Positions 1 to 12,570 of a DNA stretch of 64,000 nucleotides are shown here, one piece after another. Numbering within the stretch: position 1 is the first letter of the stretch; every line of letters starts with the position of its first letter. A program made the position numbers and the translations under genes. The DNA comes from Chinchilla lanigera (taxonomy: Eukaryota; Chordata; Mammalia; Rodentia; Chinchillidae): assembly GCF_000276665.1 (NCBI RefSeq), contig NW_004955402.1, positions 1,348,266 to 1,412,265 of the forward strand. The letters run 5' to 3'. The notes below the pieces were generated by a model. It did not search any database, had not been told where the DNA came from, and saw only the letters and a program-made list of their open reading frames with translations.

Positions 1-21
1 CTGAGCTAAATCCCCAGCCCC
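1..21 (-). mobile_element. ID SINE, cut off by window edge
   Basis: The first 21 bases are the complement of the tRNA-like 5' head seen in the complete ID copies at 391-480 and 48496-48581, including the same TTAGCTCAG A-box core. The tail lies outside the window. Confidence 0.75.
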
Positions 22-381
22 CTATTCAGCTTTGAAGTCAGAGTTCAGTCATTTCTCAGCCAATTTTGGAATGGTCCTGGGGTTAGGAAGTTAAAGTGAG
101 AAAGCAAGATGCAGACATGAACGAGATGGTGTGAAATTTTAGAATCACCACACATTCAAGGTTTTCTAACCGATACAGGTGGTCATTTCCCTTATGGCAA
201 GAAATCGTTCCTTAAATATCTTGTGTTTACTAGTGTGGACTTTAAGTCAGCCATAGCAATTCCTCTGAAGCAGTGTAAGTTATCCACATCACCGATTGTT
301 CCTGTGCATGCCTATTATTATTGTAATAAGATACTTTGTATATTATATGTCTGTCTGTACAGTTGCTACGTTTGCACATTT
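22..381. other. Single-copy sequence, nothing recognised
   Basis: Moderately AT-rich. I see no repeat family, splice pattern or open frame that I would defend. Confidence 0.5.
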
Positions 382-390
382 AAGCTGGAT

Positions 391-481
391 TTTTTTTTTT
401 TTTTCAGGTACTGGGAATCAAACTCACGACCTTGCGCTTGCCAGGCAGGCGCTGTGCCACTGAGCTAAATCCCCAGCCCCC
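391..481 (-). mobile_element. ID SINE with target-site duplication
   Basis: On the minus strand this is a tRNA-derived ID element: head, A box (TTAGCTCAG), B box region, then an A-tail seen here as T14 at 391-404. A 9-bp direct repeat, AAGCTGGAT, flanks it at 382-390 and 482-490, as expected for L1-driven insertion. It is an RNA polymerase III type retroposon and not a tRNA gene, because the anticodon-arm fold is not kept. Confidence 0.9.
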
Positions 482-490
482 AAGCTGGAT

Positions 491-808
491 GTTTTAGAGA
501 GTTTAACAGTGATTGCTATAATTTAATGTTGAATCAGCTATGAGTGAGTTTATAGATAAAAATTGGAAGAAATAGTGCAAAATAGTATGAGAATTTAAGA
601 AGTTTTATTTGGGTTTATTGTCAGAGTGTTTTAAATATCTTTCTTCATTAAAACAAAATGGAAATCTGCGATGATGCTTTATAGATGTAGTTTATGCAAG
701 GAAGATACCGCCAGGCTCCAGGTGCACACACAGACTCAAATAAAATCTGCGTCCTTGATTAAGAGTGGAAGAAATATATATTTTGATATGTTAAAAGAAT
801 ATGATTAA
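491..808. other. Single-copy AT-rich sequence, nothing recognised
   Basis: AT-rich DNA between an ID SINE and a MaLR LTR. No feature can be supported. Confidence 0.5.
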
Positions 809-1104
809 TGTCTTAGCTGCTTTGATGGGGCACAGTACCCAACTCCCCCAACTTAAAGGAGGAGAAGGTTTTTTTGACTCAGTTTGTAGGGGTTCCAGTC
901 CTTAGGTGGTTCACAGGCAGGGGAGCATGGCAGAGGGCATGCAGAGGAGAAACAGCTCACGGAATAGTGGTGGGAGGCAGAGAGAGATGAGGGAGGATGG
1001 ACAGGATAGCTTCACCCGTGGACTAACCTGCTGAAGAGTATCATGCCCCTGTGATCAAGTCACCTCCCAGAAGGCCCACCTAGATCTAGACATAAACCAT
1101 AACA
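809..1104 (-). mobile_element. MaLR-type LTR
   Basis: Begins TGTCTTAGCTGC and ends ACCATAACA, the TG...CA ends of MaLR LTRs read on the opposite strand. The middle keeps the family pattern: a run like AACTTAAAGGAGGAGAAGG near one end and AAGTCACCTCCCAGAAGGCCC near the other. It is directly followed by MaLR internal sequence in the same orientation. Divergence is too high to name the subfamily. Confidence 0.7.
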
Positions 1105-2560
1105 TTCTGCCCTGGCTTCCCAAAGACTCATGCACATCCCTTTTTGCAGAATGCATTTAGTTCATCTCTCAGTGTTGCCAGTCTTCCAACAGTTTCAGCA
1201 CTGCTGAAAAGTCCAACTCCAAAGTCTCCTCTGAGACTTAAGGCAAACTCTTAGCTGTGAGCCCTGTACAAATGAAAAAGAATTAAACACTGCTGACATA
1301 CAGTGGATGAACATTCCCAACCCAAAAGGGAAAAACAGGGGCACAGAAAGGAATGGGACCAAAGCAAGACTGAAACCCAGCAGAGCAGAGATTCAGTCCC
1401 ATAGCTACATGTCCAGCACCTGGGGATCTGTGGCAAGATGCAAGTGTGAAAGGGCTGGGGTGGTGCTGTCCCTGCCGCGTGTCAGGTAGTTGTACCCTCA
1501 TGGCTTCTCTCTTGCGCCAAATTAGCTCATTCCTTGCAGCTTTCCTCTGATGATCCATGTACCTTCTGGGGTCTCCACTGCACCTTTGGCTTCATATTCA
1601 CAGCTTCACACATTGCCCTCTCAGGGATGCACTGCCTGGCCTCCCAGGCCTTCTTCTGAAATCTGGGTGGAAGCCTTCTTGACTCCTCAACTCCTGCATT
1701 TTGCAAAACCAGCAGCATGTGGCTGACGCCCAGGTGAGCTGCCCACTGGAGCAGTACCTGACACTTTCTGCATCTTGCTGTTGGCTGCAGAGGCCTCTGA
1801 GTGCCTGAATGGCTGAGCAGGGTGAACGGAACCCCAGGGAGTCAGTTCCCATTGCCCAGGCTGATGCCATTCTGGATCATGGTGAGCTGAGGCTCTGTTC
1901 TTAAAGCAAAGTCCTTCACCTGTGCAATTTTGGGCCTGCGAAGAGAGGGGTCTTGTGGTTCCTGTGATGCCCTCAGGCCATCTTTTCTATTGTCTGTTCC
2001 AAAGTACTTGGCTTTTTAATGCTAATTTGTTTTTTGTACCAGGAATCAAACTCAGGACCTTGCACTTACCAGACAGGCGCTTGTGCTGCTGAGCTATATC
2101 CTCAGCCTAATGCTGATCTTTTAGTCAGTCAAGCTCTCCTCTGCTTGCTGTTTGCAGGCCCTAACTTTATAAGAGCTTCCTTTCTGACCAAACCCAAAAC
2201 TTTAAAAATCATTCAGCTGGGCTCTTTGTTCTTGATTTTCACGGTAGAGCTGACTAAAAGTGCCTGTCCATACCCATGCCACTGCCTGAATGTTTGTCTG
2301 CCCTGAAATTTCCTCCTCCAGGTTAATTAGTCTGCTGCCTTTAATCTCAGTCCCCCGCAGTCTCTGGACACCAGCAAAATACAGACAAATTTTCTGCAAG
2401 TGCGTAATGCACGTGGCCTGGAGTCTGAGTGTCAGTGAAGTCCTTCCCAGCTGAAACCTCTGCAGCCAGACCATCACCGTCTGCATTTCTATAGCACCTG
2501 GTTTTCTGAGCTGTGACCAGAATCTCCAAGCAAGCTTAGTTCACAGCTTTCTAGTCTGTG
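1105..2560 (-). mobile_element. MaLR internal region, decayed
   Basis: This block continues the LTR at 809-1104. It matches what I recall of mammalian MaLR internal sequence over long stretches, for example around 1500-1960 and 2115-2570. MaLR internals encode no intact retroviral genes, and the open frames here (at most about 95 codons) are chance. No matching 5' LTR was recognised at the far side. An ID SINE inserted later at 2024-2107. Confidence 0.6.
2024..2107 (-). mobile_element. ID SINE inside MaLR internal sequence
   Basis: The complement shows the ID head (GGCTGAGGATATAGCTCAG), B box region and a short A-tail, here a T run near 2029-2035. TAATGCT flanks it at 2017-2023 and 2108-2114. 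It has more changes from the local consensus than the copies at 43115 and 48496, so it is probably older. Confidence 0.8.
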
Positions 2561-2562
2561 GC

Positions 2563-2690
2563 TTGGGTACTGATGGTGATTTTAGCCAACCCTGCTTTGA
2601 GAATCAAGAACAAACAGCTCATCCAAATGATTTAAAAAGTTTTGAGTTTGGTCAGAAAGGAAACTCTGGTAAAGCTGCAAACCCAGGAAC
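2563..2690 (+). repeat. Inverted copy of MaLR internal segment
   Basis: The reverse complement of this stretch aligns by eye to 2165-2285, sharing blocks such as TTCCTTTCTGACCAAAC and TTTGTTCTTGATT. This gives two arms of about 110-125 bp around a spacer of about 280 bp. Several substitutions separate the arms, so it is an old arrangement, either a second MaLR fragment in the opposite direction or an inverted duplication. Confidence 0.6.
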
Positions 2691-5600
2691 CATGAACAAG
2701 ATGAAAGTGCCCAAACACTTCTGGGTTGGTGCAGAGTCAACATGCGGTTGGGAGATAGTGTTCCGCCAGGGAGGTTGGCTGGTCTTTCCAACAGGAAGTG
2801 GGGTGTGTGCCCTCCACTCTTTGGGGGAGGTGAGCAGGATCGGGGCAAGCCCTGTGCAAGCAAGGCTGGTCCCAAATGTGCACCTGTCAGGACGAGCAGG
2901 CTTGCAGCAGAGCTGGCCCTTGGTGCCTCACACTGCAAGGTGCTGTTAGACTCTGTGCAACTGTGCCAGTGAAGGAGTCAGTTACCGGCACAACGTCTAT
3001 GCCACAGCTCCAAGGCTTAGAGCAAGATTTTGCTCTTTTTGGCATTAGACTGTGGCCCAGAGAGGAATGACCCCTGTCTTGTGCCTTTATGGCCGGGGTA
3101 CCCAGCTCAGCTGGGGTGGGGCACTTCTGGCCTTCAGATAGGGAGCAGCACAGAGTGCCCCTCCTCACAGGGCAGCGTCACCTCCTGCACACTGCCACTG
3201 TCACTTGCACTCCTGTGCCCAAACTCCACACCAGCCCCGCCCCTCCCAGGCCTCGCCTCTCACTGTGCCTGGGCTGCAAGCTGGGACCCGCCCTTCCTTG
3301 CCATGGCTGTTGACACGTTCTCATTCTCCCCTTGTCTGTTACGGCCTGATGGTGCTGAGGCACAGGGTCAGGTCCAGTGGGGAGTACCGTGCACTTGGGG
3401 CTCATGGGATGTCTTCCTCATCATCAGCCTGGAGTTACTGGCTGACGGAAAGAATGGTGAAGGAAATCTGAGGGATGGAGCTCTTCTGTGCTTTTACTAT
3501 GGTGATGCTCACACGAGTGTATGTACTTCGTAACGCTAACTAAACCATGCCATAAGATGAGAACATTTTAGAATGTGTAAGTCATTCTTTAGTGAAGGTT
3601 TTGGAAATGAATATTTCATATCTATCTATCTATTATCTATCATCTATTATCTGTCTATCATCTATCATCTCTCAAATAGATCAATCATTTAATCTTCCCT
3701 AAATTATAATAATTGGTTCTTTGCTCCAAGATTGGTCAGAATCTTCAAGAGTCTCAGTGACCTAATATTCTCTATGAGTGTAGGAGCATCAGGTATCACA
3801 TTTTTTAGACTTTTCTAGCACCTCGAGCACAGCCTGGGAAGAGCTGATCCAGGCAAACCATGACCCCGCGAGCATCTGATGTTTGTGCTGGAGCTGGGAG
3901 GCCTTTCTGTGCACCACGATGGAGAGGACTGTGGGGACCAGAAGCCACAACGCTGTGAGTGGACACACGACACGAGCTGCTGCAGGAGGCGTCTGTGAGC
4001 ACCTGGAAAGGGGAGGGTGGAAGTGGCCATGAGGGCTGATGTCCCAGCCCCGCCCTCAGCTGGGCCTCTGCAGTAGCTGCCGAGGAGCATGGCCCTTACT
4101 GACTCAGCCCCCATGGGTGCGGAGCCTGGGTGTGGGTGGTGCCAGGGAGGTTGGGGTGCTAGGGCTGAGGGGTGGGCTGTCCCTCGCCAGGCTGAGGGTG
4201 AACTTGAGGTGGTGCCTGGCAGCCGGCTCCTGTGGGTGGGTTTGTGCCTTGGTCCAGGTTCAGCCCCAAGTAGCCCTGTGCTCACTGCTGGGGGCCACTG
4301 TGGCTGCTCCCAGTCCGAACCATCCTGCATGTGGAGGTGGGGCTCCCCGAGAGGCAGCCTCAGCTGATCTCTACCTCCAGTTGTATTTGGATGTGCTGAC
4401 GAAACTCACTGGCAGGTTACGATTTATGACTCGTCCTGCGTGACTCCTGGATCATGTTCACAGCTCTATTGCCGAGATGAACATTCCCTGCCTAGGCACC
4501 TCCATTGCGCACTTAGATATGAGAGGATACTGAGTGTTTCAAGCTTTTCTGAGTGGCCTCAGCCCCAGTCTAGAAGAGTAATAATTTTAGGGTTCAGAGT
4601 GGTTCTAAGAGTAGTTGAGTTGTGCCTTGACTGTGATTGTGCTCCTGCTCCTAGCCCGAGGTGTGGCCAGGTAGCCCTGGAGGGCTGAGGCGGTTGACAA
4701 GACCAGCACCCGGGGATGCCGATGCCGAGCCTGATGGGGCACTTGAAGCGGCTGCAAACCTGGCCAGGTCTCGCCTGGTGGTCTGCACGTCTGTCCCGGC
4801 TGGCTGTGCATCTGGGGTAAGGGTAAAGCCACCAGGGTGCGACCTGAGGGGAAGTGAGGGTTGCTTGTTCCCATTTAAGGGTGCAAGCGAGTGAACCCAG
4901 AGGCGTCCCCAGGGGATACAGGCCTGTTTCCAGGAAGGAAGAGGCTGCCCGCCTCTCCCTGGCTTCCAGGCTCAGGTGTGATCGTCAGTGTCTTTGGGCT
5001 GAAGCTGAGGACAGCTCACACCGGGGCTGCCAGGCTGATGACTAAACCGGAGGGCCCAGTAACCACTCACAGTGAGAGTCTGAGAGAGCAGACTCTGACC
5101 CGCTGCCCAGCTCACTTTCTGCTGCTGGACAAATCCATACAGAAGCCAAATTATCATCCAGAGCTGCTCCAGGTGAACTCACCCTGCCTAGCCATAGAGG
5201 TCTGACCTGCTGGCCTGGGCTGTCCCACTGAGCGGGTTCTGCCCTTCACACAGGCCCGCCAGCTGGGGACCCAGCTGTGCTCCTCCCGCTGTGGGGACTC
5301 AGCCTGCCAGAATCCGCCCTTGCCTGGCTCTGTCTCTGCCGGGGCCACTTCACCCCTTTTATCTCCATACAGTATTTCTTCTGTTGTTTGTGTTCCTTTT
5401 CTTTTTGATGAAGATGTAATGTTTACACCTTTTAAGGGGTACACTGGTTTATAACACGAGTGTTCAGCAAGTACTGACCAAATTGGGTACTCAGGATTTG
5501 CAGTTCCTTCCTGCATTCCTATCCAAGCATCAATCTCCTTTTCTATTTCCTGATAGAACACACAGTATGGTATTGTGGATGGGCTGGGCCAGGGAGTGTA

Positions 5601-6439
5601 GCGTCTGTTCTTCCAGTCTCACTGTTCGCACAGTACTCCTCAACATGGAAGAGGGTCTTTCTGCTCCGGTCGGGCTTTGCGGGGCTGAGAGCCACCGTGC
5701 CTCTCGGTGGTACACTGACGCAGCTGTGGTCCGATTGGCTTGATGCTTGTCTTAGGACTGTCCACTCAGGGAGTTCCCGGGGAAGGTAGCACAGCTGAGG
5801 AGAGCGGCCTCCACGCTGGACACAGGTGCGGGCTGTGGTGGACAGAGGGACAGGGGCGTTCAGGAAGAGCTGTGATTAAACACTGCCTGCCGTGCAGGAC
5901 AGAGCGTGCCAGGGCTGTCATGGACGTGACGGGCTCGGCTCAGCCTGCTGGATGACTAGGTCGGTGCTGTAGATGGCAAAGATAAAAGCATCTGTCCCTC
6001 CTTCTGTCCTCCTGTCCTTCCCTTCCATCCAACAGCTGAGGCTGAGCGGCTTCACATGCAGACCCTGAGCATGCAGCTCACTGGGTGCTTTTCATCACAG
6101 CGTTGGCATGGTGTCTCTGGACCCTCCGTGTCCCCCAGCACCATGCCTGGCTGTGACTTGGGCTGTCCGTCTCAGGAGCTCGCCTCTCCTCCAGGCTCTG
6201 GCCCAGCGGTTGTGTGCTGCTCTCACCCTGCTCCATCTGCTCCATCTGCTCCGAGCTTCAGCGGCTGCTGTTCACCTCCTGGGCCCCTGGGTCCCCTCTC
6301 TCCTCCCGCGGGGGGATGCTTCATTGTTTTCACTGATTGTTTCACCAAGACATTTGCTTCAATTAGAGGAACTGGCAGGTCTCAAAGGTTCTTAAATATT
6401 TCAGAAAAATAAATGGCAGATAAATTTCCTACATAGTTA
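2691..6439. other. GC-rich single-copy sequence
   Basis: About 3.7 kb of GC-rich DNA with one ATCT microsatellite and no recognised transposon. Many frames are open for 60-170 codons on both strands. That fits GC-rich non-coding DNA: none has a recognisable domain, and overlapping frames are open equally on both strands. No CpG island is evident. Confidence 0.5.
3619..3673. repeat. (ATCT)n imperfect microsatellite
   Basis: Interrupted run of TATC/ATCT units with CATC and TGTC variants. Confidence 0.9.
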
Positions 6440-9400
6440 ATTGTTGGGATGTCTACTTCTGGGAAGGTGGAGTACATTGTTTCTCCTACAACAAAAACCC
6501 TGAACTTTATCTGAAACACGTACAGAAGGCCTGGAAGACTGGGAGAATAAAGCGGGCAGGCCAGGTGCATGAGCACCCCAGAAGCCACCATGGAGGGGGC
6601 TCCCCGCTTTCTTTTTGCCCCGTCTATTCGAGGCTTGGAGCCAGAAAAGTCAGAAACCTGAGGCACCGAGGGGCTCAGACAGAAGGAGCCCCAGATGCCT
6701 CTCTCTTTAAAGTCCAGGAAGAGGCAGCCCTGCAAGCTGGGAAGCTTTTAGGTAACAAGGACCCTTCTGTGCTGAACACCTCAGAATAAACTGGGGCTCC
6801 ACCCTCACCAGCCCAGGTGGATGGGGAGCCCGGACCCCACTCCTGTGAGGAGGCTCATCCCTTACCCCTGCTGGGTGAAGTCAGACCAAGGAGGCAGAGC
6901 CCTGGGTTTGGACTTCAGTTCCTGCAGCCACCAGGGAGGCCTCCTCCCCCAGGACCAGGGAGACCAGGCGGCGCCTGCAGTCACTGCGGGACTTGTGGTG
7001 AGGTTGCAGCCCAGCGGACCCATCCTCGACTGAAGAGCTCAGGGAAGGGCACTTAATACACCCGACTTACAGACATGGCAGCCAGATGCGTGGGGCCACC
7101 CACGTGGACACCCACGCTGTCCCTAGGGACCCATGCTGACTTCAGATGCTGCTCACTGCTGAGAAGCGTGGAGTGGAAGGACACTGCCTCGCTCCAGTCT
7201 GGGGGAAGGTCTGAACTCAGAAATGTAGCTTCCACTGCATGTGGGTTGCTTCTGTATCACCGTGAAGTTGAAAGATGTAAGCCAAACCATTGGGGACCGT
7301 TGGCACTTCCCTGCCTCGCTGTGACGAGTGTAGCATTAGCAGAGGCCTAGGAGCCACCCTCCCATCTGGCTTTTATGCAACAGTCCTGAGGATCTTCCCC
7401 GGGACTCGACAGTCTGAGTGGAAACCCAGACTTCTTCCTGTCTGGGGCAGCAAGGCAGCACATCCCGCCTGCCCTTCAGTGTGGTCCGACTTCCGGTGTC
7501 CTAGTGTAAAACCCAACACGTCCAGGTTTCTCAAGAAAAGCCCCTATCATGGTGCAAACCAAGAAAATGTTCACTTGATTAAAGCTATAATCAGTAGACA
7601 CTAACACTGATAACACAGACATGTTAGAATTGTCTGACAAGGTTTTTCGTTTTATTGTTATGTTTGCAATGTGTAATAAATACATTCTTCCTTGAGACTA
7701 AAGTTTAAAAACAGCTCTCATAAAAATGTGTCAGTGAATAACTATAAACAAGTCTTTGCAATAAATGAGAAAAGAGGAAGTTTCAGCAAAGAAATAGGGG
7801 TTAAAAGGAGGAAACAAGTGGAGACTTTGAACAGAAAAAATATCATGACCAAAATTTGACAAATTGATGTGCTGTATAACAGAACAAACACGATGGAAGA
7901 GGAAGATTAATAAATTTGAATAAAAAGCAACAAAAATTACTTAATATGAACAAAGAGAAAATAAGTTGAAGGAAAAGAAAAATGGTCTTGAAGGCTGTAA
8001 GACTATAACTAAAAATCTATTATTTGTGACAGTGCACTTTCAGAAAGAGAGGAAAAATGAGACAGGGCTGAAAAAGCAGTTAAACAACTAATAGCTGGAA
8101 ACTTTCCAAATCTGACAAAATACGCACACCTATACACTCAAGTATCTGGGGGAAGCCCAGATAGGGAGGTCCTAGGAAATCTAAGCCAACACACATCACA
8201 GCCACACATGTAAACACCAGGGACAGAAAGCTGTGACAGAGAAAAGACACTTTACCCATAGGAGGACAGACAGTTCAAGTGGCATGGGTCTGCTCACCAG
8301 AAGCTACAGGGCTGGGGGAAGGGACACAGCATCTTTACAGTGCTGAAAATATCAGTGACAATAAGAACTGTCAAGCAAGAACTCAGCGTCCGGTGGAGTG
8401 TTCTTCAGGGATGCAGGGGAAATCGAGACAGAGGGAAAACTCTGAGATGAAGGAAAGCCAAGGGACTCTGTCCCATGGTCCCCAAGCAAGATAGCTAGGG
8501 ACTTTCTATAAAAGGCCAGGGTGAGAGGAAGAAATCCAGACATCAGAAAGGAAGGAAGACAATGAGGCAAATGAATACACATTCCTCTCCTCTTGGTTCT
8601 CTAAATTATATTGGTACTTAAGGCAAAAACTATAGCACTGTCTAACGTATACCTGAAAATGTGTGTAGAGGACATACGTAAAACAATCTACACAGATAAT
8701 GGTACAGGGAGGCTAATTCTCCATACTTTACTAGATAAAGTGTGTTGTAGTGAAATATATGTCTGTCTGTCTGTCTGCATGAATGTATATACAAGGTCAT
8801 ACCTACTCAACTACTAAGAAAACAAAAAAGATACAATCAAAAGCACTACAGGAAAATAAAAATGAAGTCCTAAGTAAGTGTTTAACCCACAAGAAGGAAG
8901 GAAAAGAGAACATAAAGTGAGAAAAAGAAGAAAAATAGAAGGCAAAATAAAACGACAGACTTTAAATCTAACACATCAATAGTTATATGTACTGTAACAG
9001 TCTACAAATAACACCTAAAAGACAGAAATAAAAAGAGCAGATTTTCAAAATGACCAACCATATACTGTTGGCAAAAAAATCACTACAAATATAATATTGT
9101 AGATATTTTGAAAGTAGGAAGATTTAAAAAAAAACCCATGCAAATATGATTCAAAAGAAAATTAGACTTTAGAGCAAAGAAAACTGCTCAGAGACTGAAG
9201 GAATTATTTACAGCATTAAATGCCTGCATTTGAAAAATGCAAAATTCTCAATTCAATACTCTAAGCTCTGTTCTCAAGAACTTGGAAAAAGAAGAGCAAA
9301 ATAGACACAAAGCAAGGAGAAAAAGGGAAATTATACGACAAGTGCAGAAATCAATAAAATTGAAACCAGGAAAACAATAGAGAAAACCAATGAAACAAGG

Positions 9401-9609
9401 AGCTGATCTTTTCAAAATATCAATAAAATTGACAAACCTGTAGTAAGAATGACAAGATAAAAAGAGAAAATATAACTTGCCAATATAAGCAATGGAAACA
9501 GAGCTACCTCTACAGACCCTACAGTCATTAAAGGGATAAGGAATGCTCTATAAAATATTCAAAAAAGATTCTGTCTTTCTCTCTGTCTCATTTCTCATTT
9601 TCTTTCTGT

Positions 9610-9610
<1 letters not shown>

Positions 9611-9658
<48 letters not shown>
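9611..9658. repeat. (CA)24 microsatellite
   Basis: Forty-eight bases of uninterrupted CA, preceded by a pyrimidine-rich TCTTTCTCTCTGTCTC stretch. Long and pure enough to be length-polymorphic. Confidence 0.97.
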
Positions 9659-9660
<2 letters not shown>

Positions 9661-9914
9661 ACCTTAAATGGATTAATTTCAAAGCCATTCAAGCTACCAT
9701 AAGTTACCCAGTATGAAGAAAATACTTTGTAAAACTCTATAAATATTAAGGAAATTGAATTTATATTAAAACTCCCCAAAATCATCTCCCTGTACAGATA
9801 ACTTTATTGGATAATTCTACAAAATCTTAGGGAAGAGTCAATAGCAATTCTATAAATCTGTTTTAGAAAATGGGAAAGGAGAGGATACCTCCTGACATCT
9901 CTTGGGAAGCCAGC

Positions 9915-10745
9915 AGTACACAGATATGAAAAGTAGACAAAACAGTGCAAACGTGAGACCCACGAGCAGTAACCTTCCTGAATGCGCAGCTGCACCCACA
10001 GAGCAATGCTTTCGTTGGTCCATGGCAGCTGTGTGGGTGGTGCTGGTCCTGCACTTCACAATAAAGCTGAAAAATCCTACCACCTAGCAATGTGCTTGCC
10101 AGTATGACACTGATACAGAGCATTGCTCACGTGTATGTGGGGAGGTTGATGCAAAAAGATGTACCGTATTGCTGGTCACATGAAACTATGGTACACACAG
10201 CTTTGAGCAGAACATAATATATGAGAATGACAGTAAGTGGTGGTTGCTGGCTTCGGCATTTCCTGTACTGTACTCTTAATCATTAGAGTGTTCTCCTTCT
10301 TCCCACAGAAAAAAGCTCACTGTACTTCCTACACTGCTGGGTGACAATGGCAGCAGCCTCACACATCTCACGACAACATCCTCTCTTGGTGGCCTCATTT
10401 TCTCTTACGCTTGGTTTGATCTTGTGTTACTCTGTTCATGGCCCTAGGAGTATGCGTACATTCTGCCTAGTGCAGTAGTGGTGAATCTACCCCACATGCT
10501 GCGGTGGGCTGTTAGTATCTTTGATAGCTCTAAGAGGTTTGCCTTCCCTGGCCTCGCTGATGTGTGCAGTAGTAATGTGTACTAGGGACGCAGCAGCCTG
10601 TGGTGTCCAGGTCTGTTTGAGTACACTCTATGTTCACTCTAAGATACCCACAGAATGAGAAAGTCACCTAGCAAAGCATTTCCAGGATGCATCTTTGTTG
10701 CTAAGTGATGTATGCCTGCAGGTACAATCATCTTTAAGAAACTGC
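9915..10745 (+). mobile_element. Ancient interspersed repeat splitting the L1
   Basis: L1 ORF2 sequence stops near 9915 and resumes near 10745. The inserted DNA resembles an old mammalian repeat that I recall by its end, GAGTACACTCTATGTTCAC followed by a CATTT...GCATC stretch (10618-10720), and by an inner GTGTATGTGGGGAGG block (10132-10146). I am not sure of the family name, and a DNA-transposon origin is only a guess. No coding capacity remains. Confidence 0.45.
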
Positions 10746-11342
10746 AGGCAAATAAAATTCAGCAGTATAAAAAATGAACTACGTGGTATGAACAAGTGTT
10801 TGTTTCCCAGGGATGCAAGGCTGTCTGTATATTTGAAAACTGGTTAGTGTGAAACAAACGTATTGATAGACTAAGGAAGAAAAGTTACTTGATTGTATCA
10901 ATTGAGGCCAAAAAAGCACTTGACAGAATTTAATATGTACACAGCATATTGAAGGCTTTAATTAAAATAGAAATTTAAGAATTTCCTCAGCTTAGTAAAA
11001 TTCATCTACAAATCACCCATAGCTTTGGTAATATCACAACATAACACTTTGGCTCTTTTCCCCTAAATGAGGAATAGGACAAGAATGCCCGCTCACACCT
11101 CTTGCTCAGTGTAAGCTCTAGCCAGTGCCACAGGGCTAGAAAAGCATGACAGATAGACTGGAAAGGAAGGTATGGCACTGCTCTTCCATATGTATATGAC
11201 TTGTTTATACAGAAAACATGAAGATCCCAGTAGGTTTACACATCTATCGTCACTGAGTTCATTGAGATTTTCAGGCTAAAAGGCAAAAGTCAGTTGCGTT
11301 TATAGTTACCAGCAATGGTCAAAACTTAGCCAAACTAACTGA

Positions 11343-12480
11343 AAGAAGAGAGAGAAGACCAGGAGCAATAAAGTTAGAGATGAAGGGGTTGGCATAGTAC
11401 ACCACCAAAATGGAGAGGATTATTAGGAACTGTGTGTCCACCTACAGTCCAGTGAACTGGGAAATCTAGAAGGAATGGGTAAATGTTTAGACACTCCTGA
11501 CCCACCAACACTAACTCAAAGGATGTAAAGAAACCCTGAGGAGATCCACTACAAGCAGTGAGATGGAAGCAGTCATAAAAAGCCTTCCAAAAATGAAAAG
11601 CCCAGGCAGGTTTGCAGCTGAATTTTACCACTCTTTTAAAGAAGAGCTAATACTAACTCTTTTCAACTATTCCTCAAACTGGAAAGGGAAGGCTGCTTCC
11701 AGTCTCTTTCTATGAGGCCAGCATCATCCTGACACCAAAACAAGGTGAGGACACAATAAAAGGAAGAGACAGAGATTCTCAATGAACTTAGATCAGAAAA
11801 TCCCTAATAAAATAATCACAAATCACACCCAGTGATATATTCAAAAGATTGTGTGCTATGATCAAGTTGGTTTTACCCTATGGATACAAATTTGATTCAA
11901 CACACACCAATCAATAAATATAATATATTGCACAAACAGTATTCAAGATAAAAGTCATACAATCCTCTCAATGAATGCAGAAAAAGGCTTCCATGAAACT
12001 CAACTCAAAATATAATGCCTTCTATAACGCTTTCCATAAAACTCCCTTCAGGTAAAAGCCCTGAAGCACTAGGTACTGAAGGTCGTTCCTCAGTGTAGTA
12101 AAGGCCGGTACAACCAACCCACAGCCAGCAGCATTCTGAGTGGGGAAAACCTGAAGCATTTCCTCTAGAATCAGGAAGGAGGGAAGGATGTCTACTCTGG
12201 CCAACTTGATTCAATGTGGTTCTTGAAATTTTACCCAAAGCAATTAAACAAGACAAAAAAGGGGCACAAATAAGAAGGGAAGAAGTCAAATTATCTTTGT
12301 TTGCAGATGATATGGTCCTATGCTTAGAAGACTCTAAGGACTCTACTGAAAGGCTTTAGAACTGATGATGAGTTCAGCTATGTACAACAGTTGGAGATAG
12401 ACATTGCAAAGTCCATAGTCTTACTATACCCAGTAATGGACTAGCCGGGAAGGAAGTCAGGAAAGCAATCCTGCCACAGT
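11343..12480 (+). mobile_element. Second L1 ORF2 fragment with RT motif
   Basis: Starts again at an ORF2 position upstream of the point where the preceding L1 ends, so it is a separate copy. It runs through the reverse-transcriptase domain. The catalytic-motif codons for F-A-D-D are still readable at 12300-12311 within LSLFADDMVLCLED. Stops and frameshifts lie on both sides. The 3' end of ORF2 and the A-tail are missing. Confidence 0.75.
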
Positions 12481-12570
12481 TTTAGTGTTATGAAGAATCC
12501 CCATGCTGTTCTCCATGCCGGATGCACTGATTTCCAGTCACAATAACGAAGTGTCAGAGTTACCTTTCAA

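Larger units (their letters stand above)
6440..11342 (+). mobile_element. Decayed long L1 (L1M-type), 5' region through ORF2
   Basis: The order of sequence follows an L1M-type LINE on the plus strand. It has a GC-rich 5' leader (about 6440-7500), ORF1-like sequence (about 7500-8580), the inter-ORF part, then ORF2 endonuclease and reverse-transcriptase regions up to about 11340. Good landmarks are the ORF1 part around 8380-8470, the ORF2 part at 9180-9520 and the RT part at 10780-11330. All frames are broken by stops and indels, so nothing is expressed as L1 protein. It contains a CA repeat at 9611-9658 and is split by an older repeat at about 9915-10745. Boundaries are approximate. Confidence 0.65.

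Noticed and set aside
391..480. tRNA gene
   Set aside because: Only the A and B box regions are kept; there is an A-tail, target duplication and no anticodon arm, so it is an ID SINE. The same applies to the other ID copies.
8761..8778. (GTCT)n microsatellite
   Set aside because: Only about four units inside decayed L1; too short to list as a feature.
12291..12332. Active reverse transcriptase gene
   Set aside because: The FADD motif is readable, but stops and frameshifts on both sides show a dead L1 copy.
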